A stretch of 64,000 nucleotides of DNA. Source: Saccharibacillus alkalitolerans (GTDB lineage Bacteria > Bacillota > Bacilli > Paenibacillales > Paenibacillaceae). How positions within the stretch are numbered: the first letter of the stretch is position 1; each line of letters starts with the position of its first letter. Shown here one piece after another: positions 1 through 7,806 of this stretch. The position numbers and the translations under genes were made by a program. Under the pieces are notes generated by a model. That model ran no database searches. It saw only the letters and a list, made by a program, of their open reading frames with translations, and was not told the DNA's origin. The DNA lies in NCBI RefSeq assembly GCF_011090185.1, contig NZ_JAAFGS010000004.1:310001-374000 (forward strand), read 5' to 3'.

Positions 1-1
1 C

Positions 2-85
2 GCCGCGGCGCATTCGGGGGTAATGATGGCCATACGGCCGAAAGCTTTCCGCCATTCGGGAACGGCCGACGAAACGGAGGCGTAA
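2..85 (+). CDS. possible C-terminal tail of an upstream gene (partial)
   Basis: The frame beginning at base 2 is open from the window edge to a TAA at 83-85, three bases before the cupin start codon. It would encode about 27 residues ending GTADETEA. A stop this close to the next start is typical of an operon, but 27 codons are too few to recognise a family and another frame is also open here. This is a weak call. Confidence 0.3.
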   Translation, partial: AAAHSGVMMAIRPKAFRHSGTADETEA

Positions 86-88
86 ACG

Positions 89-598
89 ATGAAGGTCAAA
101 AGCGACCCGCAACCTTTTTTCTTCGAGGACGACGGCATCATCCCCAACAATCCGAAGCTTCCCGTGATTCTGTATCCGGGGGCGCTGAGCGATAAGCCCG
201 AATGGGCCGAATCGGTGTTCAACGGCAACGGCTGGCGCAACAGCTGGGAAAACGGCGTATTCGACTATCACCACTATCACAGCAACACGCACGAAGTGCT
301 CGGCGTTACGCACGGCACGATCCTGCTCCAGCTCGGAGGCGAAAGCGGGCGGGCGTTCGACCTGAAGGCGGACGACGTCGTCGTGCTTCCCGCCGGCACC
401 GGCCATAAGCGTATCACGGCCAGCGGCGGCTTTCGAATCGTGGGCGCTTACCCCGACGGCATGGATTACAACACGAGAGTCGAAAACGACGGCAAACGGG
501 AGCAGGCGCTCGGCGAGATCGCCGAAGTTCCGCTGCCGCGTACCGACCCTCTGCACGGCGAAGACGGTCCGCTGAAGGCCCTCTGGTCTTCTGTTTGA
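89..598 (+). CDS. cupin domain protein (YjlB-like)
   Basis: A 169-residue cytoplasmic cupin of unknown substrate. The metal-binding first cupin motif is visible as the histidine cluster at residues 61-68 followed by Glu69 (HHYHSNTHEVLGVTHG), and the second motif as PAGTGHKR around residue 106. The size and the N-terminal FFFEDDGxIPNNPxLPV segment fit the YjlB-like cupins of Bacilli, whose reaction is not known to me. The start is supported by GGAGG eight bases upstream of ATG. A short intrinsic terminator follows at 634-655, so this ends a transcript that may begin left of the window. I would not assign a reaction. Confidence 0.85.
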   Translation: MKVKSDPQPFFFEDDGIIPNNPKLPVILYPGALSDKPEWAESVFNGNGWRNSWENGVFDYHHYHSNTHEVLGVTHGTILLQLGGESGRAFDLKADDVVVLPAGTGHKRITASGGFRIVGAYPDGMDYNTRVENDGKREQALGEIAEVPLPRTDPLHGEDGPLKALWSSV

Positions 599-633
599 AT
601 GCGCGAATTTATTTCCGGATTTCCGCTCGATTA

Positions 634-655
634 AGCGCCTTTACGGCGCTTTTTT
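634..655 (+). terminator. intrinsic terminator after cupin gene
   Basis: Stem AGCGCC/GGCGCT around a five-base loop, followed by a run of T residues, 36 bases after the cupin stop codon. Confidence 0.8.
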
Positions 656-788
656 GTGATATGATTTTCATGCTATTGAACATGTGAGACTGCTCATTGC
701 AAATATTTGCGATCAGTGCATGCTCCGCCGCCTCAGCTTGCATCCATCCATGTAAATCATCACTCAACAGACAGGAGTCTCCACGTTT

Positions 789-2408
789 ATGAGCGCCGCA
801 TTCTCCACTTTTATTGCCCTCTTCGCGATGTCGGGCGTATTCAGCATCCTGCTCGCCTTATATGCCTCTTTTCATAAAACCCGCTTCACGGGGATGAGCC
901 TGTTCGTATGGATGTCCGCGGCGACCGCCGTGTATACGTTCGGCAGCGCGCTGGAATTGGCCAGTTCTTCGCTTGAAAGCATCAAGTTCTGGATCGCCTT
1001 CGAGTATCTGGGCCTTCCTTTTATCTCGCCGCTGAACCTCCTGGTCGTCTTCCACTACATCGGACGCGAACGAATGATGACTCCCCGCGCAGCCGCCGCC
1101 ATGCTTGCCATTCCCGCGATGACTTCCCTGCTGATGCTGACCAACGACCTGCACGGACTCGTCTATCAAAGTATCGGGCTGCGCGAAGACGTGCCGTGGA
1201 TTCTTGCGGATTTCAAAATGGGCGTTTGGTACGTCGTCAACGGCAGTTATACGCTGGGATGCGGAGTGGTGGGCATGTGGCTGCTGGCCCTCCACATGCG
1301 CCGCACGCTGAACGTCTACCGCAAGCAGACGGCCGTCATGTTCATCGGTCTTTTCGTGCCGATCTTCACCTCCCTGATCTACACCGTTAACCTGACGCCG
1401 CATCATATCGATCCCGTTCCCGCTACGATGAGTCTGACCAATCTGCTCTACTGCTGGGCCATTTTTTCCGCCGGCATGCTGACCTCGACTCCGATCGTGC
1501 GCGAGAACATTCTGGAAAGCATGCGCGACGGCGTGCTGATTCTCGATCCTGCCGGGCGGCTCGCCGATTACAACAAAGCCGCTTCCCGGATGTTTCCGTT
1601 CCTGAAGCCCGATCTGATCGGGGCGGGAGCCGCGGACGCCTTTCCCAAGCGCCATCTTCGCCCCGAAGACGCCGACATGGCCTTTCTCGAGGCCGAAGAT
1701 CGGCAGATCGAATGGGTGGACGGACACGAAGTCCGCTATTACCGCATTCGCTCCTCCCCTGTCTATAACCGCAAAGGCGGAGCCATGGCGGGCAGAACCG
1801 TCGTCGTGCTCGACGTCACCGAGAGCGTCCTGCTCCATCGCAAGCTGGAGAAAATGGCGACGCACGACGGCATGACTCAGATCTACAACCGTACCCACTT
1901 CGTCGAACGCACGGAAAAGCTGATCCTCGAAGCCTGGCAGGCCGGCGAACCGCTGACCCTTGCCCTGTTCGATATCGATCGCTTCAAGTCGATCAACGAC
2001 ACCTACGGCCACGATGTGGGAGACCTCGTCATTCGCCACGTCGTGCACGCCTGCAAAATTTATCTGGGCGACCGGGACGTGTTCGGGCGCTACGGCGGAG
2101 AAGAATTCGCGCTGTGCATGCCGGGCCGGACCGTGGAAAACGCCTACGCCCTGCTCGAAAGCGTCAGACGCGAACTGGCTTCCGGCCCGGTATCGACAAG
2201 CGCCGGACCGGTCGGCGTGACAGCCAGCTTCGGATTGGTGGAAGCCCGTCCGGGCCGGCCGCTCAAGCGGCTGACCAAGCTCGCGGACGACGCGCTGTAC
2301 CGCGCCAAGCAGGGCGGCCGCAACAACGTGCAGCTGGCCGCGGGCGAACGGCTCGAGGAAGAGGACGAGGCGGAACCGGACCTGAAAAAAGGAGCGGCGG
2401 GGGCCTGA
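789..2408 (+). CDS. membrane-bound diguanylate cyclase (7TM sensor-PAS-GGDEF)
   Basis: Makes cyclic di-GMP from two GTP and is anchored in the membrane. Residues 1-235 form about seven hydrophobic helices resembling the N-terminal sensor of 7TM histidine kinases. Residues about 245-355 look like a PAS domain, and residues about 360-520 are a GGDEF domain with the active-site loop RYGGEEF at 434-440. The preceding FDIDRFKSINDTYGHDVGD segment is typical of active cyclases. The inhibitory I-site RxxD expected five residues upstream of GGEEF reads GDRD, so its Arg is missing and product inhibition may be weakened. The acidic tail is followed by a terminator. AGGAG lies 11 bases before ATG. It appears to be a single-gene unit. 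Confidence 0.92.
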   Translation: MSAAFSTFIALFAMSGVFSILLALYASFHKTRFTGMSLFVWMSAATAVYTFGSALELASSSLESIKFWIAFEYLGLPFISPLNLLVVFHYIGRERMMTPRAAAAMLAIPAMTSLLMLTNDLHGLVYQSIGLREDVPWILADFKMGVWYVVNGSYTLGCGVVGMWLLALHMRRTLNVYRKQTAVMFIGLFVPIFTSLIYTVNLTPHHIDPVPATMSLTNLLYCWAIFSAGMLTSTPIVRENILESMRDGVLILDPAGRLADYNKAASRMFPFLKPDLIGAGAADAFPKRHLRPEDADMAFLEAEDRQIEWVDGHEVRYYRIRSSPVYNRKGGAMAGRTVVVLDVTESVLLHRKLEKMATHDGMTQIYNRTHFVERTEKLILEAWQAGEPLTLALFDIDRFKSINDTYGHDVGDLVIRHVVHACKIYLGDRDVFGRYGGEEFALCMPGRTVENAYALLESVRRELASGPVSTSAGPVGVTASFGLVEARPGRPLKRLTKLADDALYRAKQGGRNNVQLAAGERLEEEDEAEPDLKKGAAGA

Positions 2409-2479
2409 AAGCCGCCAGGCCGGAAGCGGCCGGCCGGAGCCCGATAGGAACGACACCGCGAACTCGAGTACGATCGACG

Positions 2480-2513
2480 GCCGGCCGGGAATTTCGTTTC
2501 CCGGCCGGCTTTG
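2480..2513 (+). terminator. intrinsic terminator after the GGDEF gene
   Basis: A 12-bp perfect stem (2480-2491 with 2498-2509) around a six-base loop, followed by CTTTG. The T run is short but the stem is very stable. Confidence 0.7.
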
Positions 2514-2607
2514 TTGTACAATGATTCCATGATCCGCCGCACGGCTGCATGCCTCCCCTCCCTCTGCCGGGAGCGCAGTCCGGCGCAGAAGAAAGAAGGA
2601 GATGTCC

Positions 2608-4107
2608 ATGAAGTTCGAACAATACGTCCAATACGATGCCGTCGGCTTGGCGGAACTGCTGCGCCGGCGCGAAGTATCCGCCGCCGAGCTGGCCGAAGCC
2701 GCGTTCGCCCGGATGGACGAAGTTAACCCGCGGCTGAACGCCGTCGTCCGCGAGCGCCGGGAAGCCGCGCTGCAAGAAGCGGCGGCCATGCCGCTTCCCA
2801 GCACGGAGCGCCCGTTCGCCGGCGTGCCGTACCTGCTGAAAGACATCTCGCAGGCGCTGGCCGGAGAACCGCTGACGTCCGGTTCCGCGCTGCTCGCAAA
2901 TAACATCGCCCGCCGGGATTCCAACTACGTCGCCCGGCTGCGCGCCGGCGGCTTCATCCCGCTCGGCCACACGAACACGCCGGAGTTCGGACTCAAGAAC
3001 ATTACCGAACCGGCGCTGCACGGTCCGGCCCGGAATCCGTGGAATCCCGACCATTCCCCGGGCGGCTCCAGCGGCGGCGCGGCGGCCGCGATCGCTTCGG
3101 GCATCGTGCCGGCGGCCGGCGCGAGCGACGGCGGCGGCTCGATCCGCATCCCGGCGTCGTTCACCGGCCTGTTCGGCCTCAAGCCGACGCGCGGCCGAAC
3201 CCCGGTCGGCCCCGGCGTCGGCCGACAATGGCAGGGCGCGTCGATCGACTTCGCCCTGTCGCGCACCGTGCGCGACAGCGCCGCGCTGCTGGACCTGCTG
3301 CAGGTGCTGCAGCCCGAAGCCGCGTTCCAGACGCCCCTCTATCCGGGCGTCTACGCCGAAGATATGCGGACGCCTCATCCGCGCCCGCTTCGCATCGCCT
3401 ACACGACCGCTTCGCCGGTCGGCACGCCGGTAAGCGAAGACGCCGCGGCCGCGGTCATGAAGACCGTCCGTTGGCTCGAGAAGCAGGGACACGACGTCGA
3501 AGAGAAGCTGAGCCCGGTCAACGGCGTGCGGCTGATGGAGAACTATTACACGATGAACGCCGGCGAAGTCTCCGCCATGTTCATCTCGCTGGAACAGATG
3601 CTCGGCCGCGCCATCCGCCCGGACGAAGTGGACATCATCACCTGGGTATTCGCGGAAGCCGGCAAAAACGTCTCGGCCGCCGAGTTCGTGCACAGCCTGA
3701 ACGAATGGGACGTCGCCGCGGCCCAAATGGCGGAACTGTCCGCCCGCTACGATCTGTACGTTACGCCGGCGGCCGCTTTCCAGGCTCCGCGCGTCGGCGA
3801 ACTGACGCACAAGCCCGGCGAGATCGCGCCGTGGATGCGGGTCAGCGAGCTGTCGACGAACGAACAGCGTCAGATGCTCTACGACATCTTCGAACGCAGC
3901 CTGACCTATACCCCGTTCACCCAGCTCGCCAATCTCACGGGCCAGCCGGCGACCAGCCTGCCGCTGCATCTGACCGAAGACGGCCTGCCGCTCGGCGTGC
4001 AGATGATCGCGGCCAAGGGACGCGAGGATCTGCTGCTGCGCATGGCCGCGCAGCTGGAACAGTCGGAGCTGTGGATCGGGATGCGGGGCAACCCGATGAT
4101 GGGCTGA
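2608..4107 (+). CDS. amidase signature family protein
   Basis: A 499-residue serine amidase of the amidase signature (AS) family, hydrolysing an unidentified amide. The Ser-cisSer-Lys triad is visible: Lys in PYLLKDIS (about residue 78), the glycine/serine loop SPGGSSGG (about 150-157) and the nucleophile Ser in ASDGGGSIR (about residue 178). Length and motif spacing fit GatA-like amidases, but no gatC or gatB lies nearby, so a role in Gln-tRNA formation is unlikely. I chose the second ATG at 2608 because AAGGAG (2596-2601) directly touches the first ATG at 2602 and is correctly spaced from the second. The next gene is convergent. Confidence 0.92.
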   Translation: MKFEQYVQYDAVGLAELLRRREVSAAELAEAAFARMDEVNPRLNAVVRERREAALQEAAAMPLPSTERPFAGVPYLLKDISQALAGEPLTSGSALLANNIARRDSNYVARLRAGGFIPLGHTNTPEFGLKNITEPALHGPARNPWNPDHSPGGSSGGAAAAIASGIVPAAGASDGGGSIRIPASFTGLFGLKPTRGRTPVGPGVGRQWQGASIDFALSRTVRDSAALLDLLQVLQPEAAFQTPLYPGVYAEDMRTPHPRPLRIAYTTASPVGTPVSEDAAAAVMKTVRWLEKQGHDVEEKLSPVNGVRLMENYYTMNAGEVSAMFISLEQMLGRAIRPDEVDIITWVFAEAGKNVSAAEFVHSLNEWDVAAAQMAELSARYDLYVTPAAAFQAPRVGELTHKPGEIAPWMRVSELSTNEQRQMLYDIFERSLTYTPFTQLANLTGQPATSLPLHLTEDGLPLGVQMIAAKGREDLLLRMAAQLEQSELWIGMRGNPMMG

Positions 4108-4152
4108 CCGGAAGGCGGGCGAAAGCTCGCCGCGTAACGCGCTTCCCGCTTG

Positions 4153-4189
4153 AGAAGGCCCGTTTCCGCTCTGCGGAGTCGGGCCTTCT
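4153..4189. terminator. hairpin between convergent genes
   Basis: Ten-base inverted repeat AGAAGGCCCG / CGGGCCTTCT between the amidase and the minus-strand DUF1835 gene. There is no clear T run on either side, so termination is likely but not certain. Confidence 0.5.
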
Positions 4190-4206
4190 GCTTGGTTATG
4201 CGCCGT

Positions 4207-5634
4207 TTATTCGTATACGAACCAGACTTCGCGAATCAGCCCGCCGGCCGTTTCGTAGATCGCGGCCGCCTGCGTCGCCCGGTCCGAGCCCGCCTGCGTG
4301 ACCTGCTCGTGGTCGATAACCCGGCTGCCGATCACCATCCGGTTCACCAGCTCCGCATGCACCTTGTCGACTTCGAAGCGTCTGCGATAGCGCTCGCGCA
4401 TAGCGTCCCTTCCTTCCGCGATCAGCGAGCCGTCCAGCAGGTTGTAGAGGCGCGCGTCTTCCGCGTACACGTCCAAAAAACCTTCCAGATCGTGGGCGTT
4501 ATACCGATCAAGCTGGCGCTGCGCCAGTTCTTCCGCCGATTTTTCCCGGGAGCCGGCCGCTCGGCCGATCCCGGCCGAACCGCTTGCCGCGGGCCTGACT
4601 TCGTACATTCGCATCTGCCGGGGAACTCCCTTGAATTCCAATCGTCCCGCATAAACGAGAGAGCTCAAACGGTGATTGAGAAAGCTGTCGTCCAGCGGTT
4701 CCTCGCTCTGTCCCAGTGCTTCGCCGATGACGCGCGCGGCTTTGCGATACTCGCCGCGGCGGCCGCAGACTTTCTTCGCGGTCTCCAGCAAATAAGCGTC
4801 ATAATAATCTTCCGGCACCCCGACAATCCGGCCCTCCCCATATCGGTGAAGGGTATGCTTGCCTGCCGACAAGACTTCCCATTCGCTTTCCATCTGCCGC
4901 CGCCGCTGCCCGGTCAGCGCGTATTCGGCCAAGCCGGTTTGAACGGCGCGCTCCCAGACCGAACGCAGCTTATCCGCCGACAGCTCCCCGCTTTTCAAAA
5001 AGACGGCATCCGATCTACCGGTCAAACCGGCCGTAACAGCCGGAGCATCGATCACGTACACGCTGCCCGTAAATTCGCGGAACAGGAACAGCAGCCAGCG
5101 CAGAGCGATCTGCTCCGCCGCGTTTCCCGCAGCCCAGATCACGATCCCCGTGTCGGCCGATACGCGTCCGGGAAGCTCCGTTATCTCCCGATAGCCTTTG
5201 TCCAGATCGCGCATGCCGTCGAGATCGTCCGAGCCGTGCATCTGCCCGAGCCAGGCCAATCGCCGAAGCCATCCTTCTCTTTGCTCCACTCCCGTAAGCG
5301 GCCCGCAGGCCAGATGATCGCGCCAAGCCGCAACCCGCTGCTGTTCCCGTTCGATCTCCGTTCGAAAAGCCTGCTTCAGGCTGCCTCCCGTCGAGACGTC
5401 CGGGGCGATATGCAGGTATTCCATGCCTTCCGGATCCGCCGGCCTCCATTCCTTTTCCACCGCGGATCGGCAGAATTCCATCCACTCCCGGCCGGCTTCC
5501 CGGTGCAGCATCAACTTCGTCAGCACGTCTCGCAGCTGCGCCTCGTTCAAGTCTTCGGCCATCTGCCGCACCGCGGCCGCATGCTTCAATTTTTCCGCCT
5601 GCTGCGCCGCAACCTTTTCATCGTTCTCGTCCAT
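4207..5634 (-). CDS. DUF1835/DUF3658-like protein with C-terminal SnoaL/NTF2-like domain
   Basis: A 475-residue soluble protein of unknown function. Residues about 75-350 resemble DUF1835 followed by DUF3658, seen in the IVIWAAGNAAEQIALRW core and the DDSFLNHRLSSLVYAG end. Residues about 365-475 form a separate NTF2/SnoaL-like domain (QLDRYNAHDLEGFLDVYAED, then EGRDAMRERY). DUF1835 proteins usually end after DUF3658, so this is a fusion. The start (MDENDEKVAAQQ) has GGGAGG eight to nine bases upstream; the longer open frame past 5634 antisense to the neighbouring gene has no start signal. It is divergent from the DUF72 gene. No catalytic residue can be named. Confidence 0.8.
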   Translation of the reverse strand: MDENDEKVAAQQAEKLKHAAAVRQMAEDLNEAQLRDVLTKLMLHREAGREWMEFCRSAVEKEWRPADPEGMEYLHIAPDVSTGGSLKQAFRTEIEREQQRVAAWRDHLACGPLTGVEQREGWLRRLAWLGQMHGSDDLDGMRDLDKGYREITELPGRVSADTGIVIWAAGNAAEQIALRWLLFLFREFTGSVYVIDAPAVTAGLTGRSDAVFLKSGELSADKLRSVWERAVQTGLAEYALTGQRRRQMESEWEVLSAGKHTLHRYGEGRIVGVPEDYYDAYLLETAKKVCGRRGEYRKAARVIGEALGQSEEPLDDSFLNHRLSSLVYAGRLEFKGVPRQMRMYEVRPAASGSAGIGRAAGSREKSAEELAQRQLDRYNAHDLEGFLDVYAEDARLYNLLDGSLIAEGRDAMRERYRRRFEVDKVHAELVNRMVIGSRVIDHEQVTQAGSDRATQAAAIYETAGGLIREVWFVYE

Positions 5635-5811
5635 CGTTATTTTCCTCCCGCCGCTTCTGTTCGTCTTCCGCGCCTTCCCGACGCCCAGTCTCCGGTTCCA
5701 TTTTATCGGAAAACGACCTGCGGCCGCATTCTTTTCCCGGATTTCGTCCGCGCCGTTTCGTTTAATAACTAAGACAGCGCAAGTTAAAGCCTCGCCAAGG
5801 AGGGGATTCCC

Positions 5812-6729
5812 ATCATCACGATCGGATTGACCAATTTCAGCGACCACGACGAACTGTACGGCAAAAAGAAACCCGCCGAGCGGCTGCCCGCTTACAGCGA
5901 GACGTTCAAGCTGGTGGAGCTGGACAGCTCCTTTTACGCGATCCAGCCCGTGAAGAACTACGAAAAGTGGGTGTCGCAGACGCCGGACGATTTCGGGTTC
6001 GTGATCAAGGCGTATCAGGGCATGACCGGCCATCTGCGCGGCAAAAAGAATTACTTCGATACGCCGGAGGAGATGTTCGCCGCTTTCCATACGAGCCTCG
6101 CGCCCGTCGTCGAAGCGAACAAGCTTACCATGACGCTGTTCCAGTATCCGCCCTGGTTCGACTGCACCCGCGAGAACGTCGAGAAGCTGCGCGTCACGCG
6201 CGAATTCATGAAAGACGTGCCGTGCGCGCTCGAATTCCGGCATCAATCGTGGTATTCGCCGCAGTTCCGCGACAAGACGCTCGATTTCATGCGCAAGGAA
6301 GGCTGGATTCAGACCGTCGTCGACGAGCCGCAGGCCGGCAGCGGCTCCATCCCGATCATCGCACGGGCGACCAGCGACGAAGCCACGTACGTCCGCATGC
6401 ACGGGCGCAACGTCGGCGGCTGGCACAAGAGCAGCGATCCCAATTGGCGCAAGCTGCGCTATCTGTACCGCTACAGCACGGAGGAACTGAAGGAGTGGCG
6501 CGACATTTTGCTCGATCTGGCCAAGCAGTCGAAACATGTGTACGTCGCGTTCAACAACAACTCCGACAAGGATGCCACGCCGAACGCGCTGGAACTGATG
6601 GAGCTGCTCGGACAGCCTATTCCGGAAGGCGCGCCGTGGCCGCCGCAGCAGTCCGAAGATCCGTCTTTGCAGCCGAACGAGCCGGAATCGCGGGATGAAC
6701 CCGAACCGCGGCAGGAAAAGCTTTTTTAA
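5812..6729 (+). CDS. DUF72 family protein (probable ATC start)
   Basis: A TIM-barrel-like DUF72 (YecE/YunF) protein of unknown activity, about 305 residues. The N-terminal strand ITIGLTNFSDHDELYG and internal SSFYAIQP, ALEFRHQSW and YVRMHGRNVGGWH blocks are characteristic; the tail is acidic and proline-rich. Start choice is unusual. An in-frame TAA lies at 5785-5787, and no ATG or GTG follows before a TTG at 5827, which would cut off the first strand and sits 23 bases from the Shine-Dalgarno sequence. AAGGAGG at 5797-5803 is eight bases before ATC at 5812, which restores the expected N-terminus. I therefore favour initiation at ATC; TTG 5827 is the conventional alternative. A bidirectional terminator follows. 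Confidence 0.85.
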   Translation: MITIGLTNFSDHDELYGKKKPAERLPAYSETFKLVELDSSFYAIQPVKNYEKWVSQTPDDFGFVIKAYQGMTGHLRGKKNYFDTPEEMFAAFHTSLAPVVEANKLTMTLFQYPPWFDCTRENVEKLRVTREFMKDVPCALEFRHQSWYSPQFRDKTLDFMRKEGWIQTVVDEPQAGSGSIPIIARATSDEATYVRMHGRNVGGWHKSSDPNWRKLRYLYRYSTEELKEWRDILLDLAKQSKHVYVAFNNNSDKDATPNALELMELLGQPIPEGAPWPPQQSEDPSLQPNEPESRDEPEPRQEKLF

Positions 6730-6750
6730 AATAAAACAATCCGAAAAACG

Positions 6751-6800
6751 GAAAAAGACCGCCCCGGCGTCCTGACGACGATCGGAGAGCGGTCTTTTTC
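6751..6800. terminator. bidirectional terminator
   Basis: Twelve-base arms GAAAAAGACCGC / GCGGTCTTTTTC between the DUF72 gene (+) and the nitroreductase (-). A-rich and T-rich stem ends allow termination from both sides. Confidence 0.85.
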
Positions 6801-6837
6801 ATAGGTCTATGGCTGCGCCTCAAGCGAACGCCGAAGC

Positions 6838-7440
6838 TTACTTAAACCACTTCAAGCGCTCTTCCAGCGGCTTGAACTGCTTCTCGCCGGCCGGAGCGGT
6901 CGGTTTGCCGAACGGCATCTGCGCGATCAGCTTCCAGCTTTCCGGAATGTCCCATTCCGGCTTGACCTTCTCGTCGATCAGCGGATTGTAGTGCTGGAGC
7001 GAAGCGCCGTAGCCTTCCGCCTCCAGCAGCGTCCAGATCGCGTACTGGTGCATGCCCGACGACTGCTGCGACCAGATCGGGAAATTGTCCTGATAGGCCT
7101 GGAACTGCTCCTGCATGCCGCGGATCACCGACTCGTCCTCGAAGAAGAGGATCGTGCCGTAACCGGCTTTGAATCCGTCCATTTTTTCCTGCGTAGGTCC
7201 AAAGTTTTCTGCCGGAACAATCTCCTTCAGAATGGCGGTTGTGAAGTCCCACAGCTTGTCGTGCTGTTCACCGAGCAGCACGACGACGCGCGCGCTCTGC
7301 GAATTGAACGCCGACGGCACGTGCAGCAGCGTCTGTTCGATCAGTTCGCGGATTCGTTCGTCGGATGCCGTCTGTTCCTTGCTGATTCCGTAGATACTGC
7401 GTCTGTTTCGCATCAGTTCCAGCATATTTTCGGTCGTCAA
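6838..7440 (-). CDS. nitroreductase family protein
   Basis: A 200-residue FMN-dependent NAD(P)H oxidoreductase of the nitroreductase fold, substrate unknown. RNRRSIYGI near the N-terminus and PSAFNSQSARVVVLLGE are the usual FMN-phosphate and isoalloxazine contact segments; SSGMHQYAIWTLLEAEGYGASLQHYNP is the dimer/FMN region of the HBN1/YodC-like subgroup. The start is taken as TTG at 7440 (MTTENMLEL...), with GAGGAGG eight bases upstream. A TTG at 7470 would add ten residues but has a weaker site. It ends at the shared terminator with the DUF72 gene. It is only distantly similar to the second nitroreductase at 11.2-11.8 kb. Confidence 0.88.
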   Translation of the reverse strand: MTTENMLELMRNRRSIYGISKEQTASDERIRELIEQTLLHVPSAFNSQSARVVVLLGEQHDKLWDFTTAILKEIVPAENFGPTQEKMDGFKAGYGTILFFEDESVIRGMQEQFQAYQDNFPIWSQQSSGMHQYAIWTLLEAEGYGASLQHYNPLIDEKVKPEWDIPESWKLIAQMPFGKPTAPAGEKQFKPLEERLKWFK

Positions 7441-7806
7441 GAATAACGCCTCCTCGAAAAAGTAGTCCAACTTATTATTACCTTTTTTCTCCCCCTCCCA
7501 AGCAGCGCCCCCGAAACTTTAACATTGCCAATCACAAAATCCGTTTGAAATCCTGAATTATGTAAAAAAATGTGCGCTTCGTTTAGCTCCTCCCGCTTTC
7601 GGGTAACTTGTATTATTCTTATTAGCTAGCGACTTTTTGATGCCTTACAACTTGAAGGGCGGCCCTCGGCCTGTCCTTGACTCAACCGATTACGCCGGAC
7701 GCCTTATGCGTCCTTTTTTATACCCGATTCAACGTATTTCCCCGGCGCGGCGCGATCTGTCAGCCGAACCCCCATCCAACGCAGATTATGAGGAGGCTCT
7801 TTGTTT
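7441..7806 (+). other. leader / intergenic region before alpha-amylase
   Basis: This 366-base gap has no convincing gene. It holds a hairpin CCGCTTTCGG, a second hairpin AAGGGCGGCC...GGCCTGTCCTT, and then a complete terminator at 7697-7719, all upstream of the amylase ribosome binding site AGGAGG at 7791-7796. I could not find a clear sigma-A promoter or a catabolite-response (cre) site. Confidence 0.5.
7697..7719 (+). terminator. intrinsic terminator upstream of the amylase gene
   Basis: Stem GGACGC/GCGTCC with loop CTTAT, followed directly by TTTTTT. It lies 87 bases before the amylase start and follows no plus-strand gene, so it may be an attenuator or the end of a small RNA. Confidence 0.75.

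Noticed and set aside
2140-2530. Short plus- and minus-strand frames around the end of the GGDEF gene
   Set aside because: They overlap the well-supported cyclase and its terminator and resemble nothing.
858-2924. Very long open frames antisense to real genes (for example 858-2924, 2263-3969, 4150-5772, 17888-19927, 30404-31930)
   Set aside because: They mirror GC-rich codons of conserved genes on the other strand, have no ribosome sites and encode low-complexity Arg/Ala/Gly-rich products.
7441-7806. Catabolite-response (cre) site before the amylase
   Set aside because: No sequence close to the cre consensus was found.
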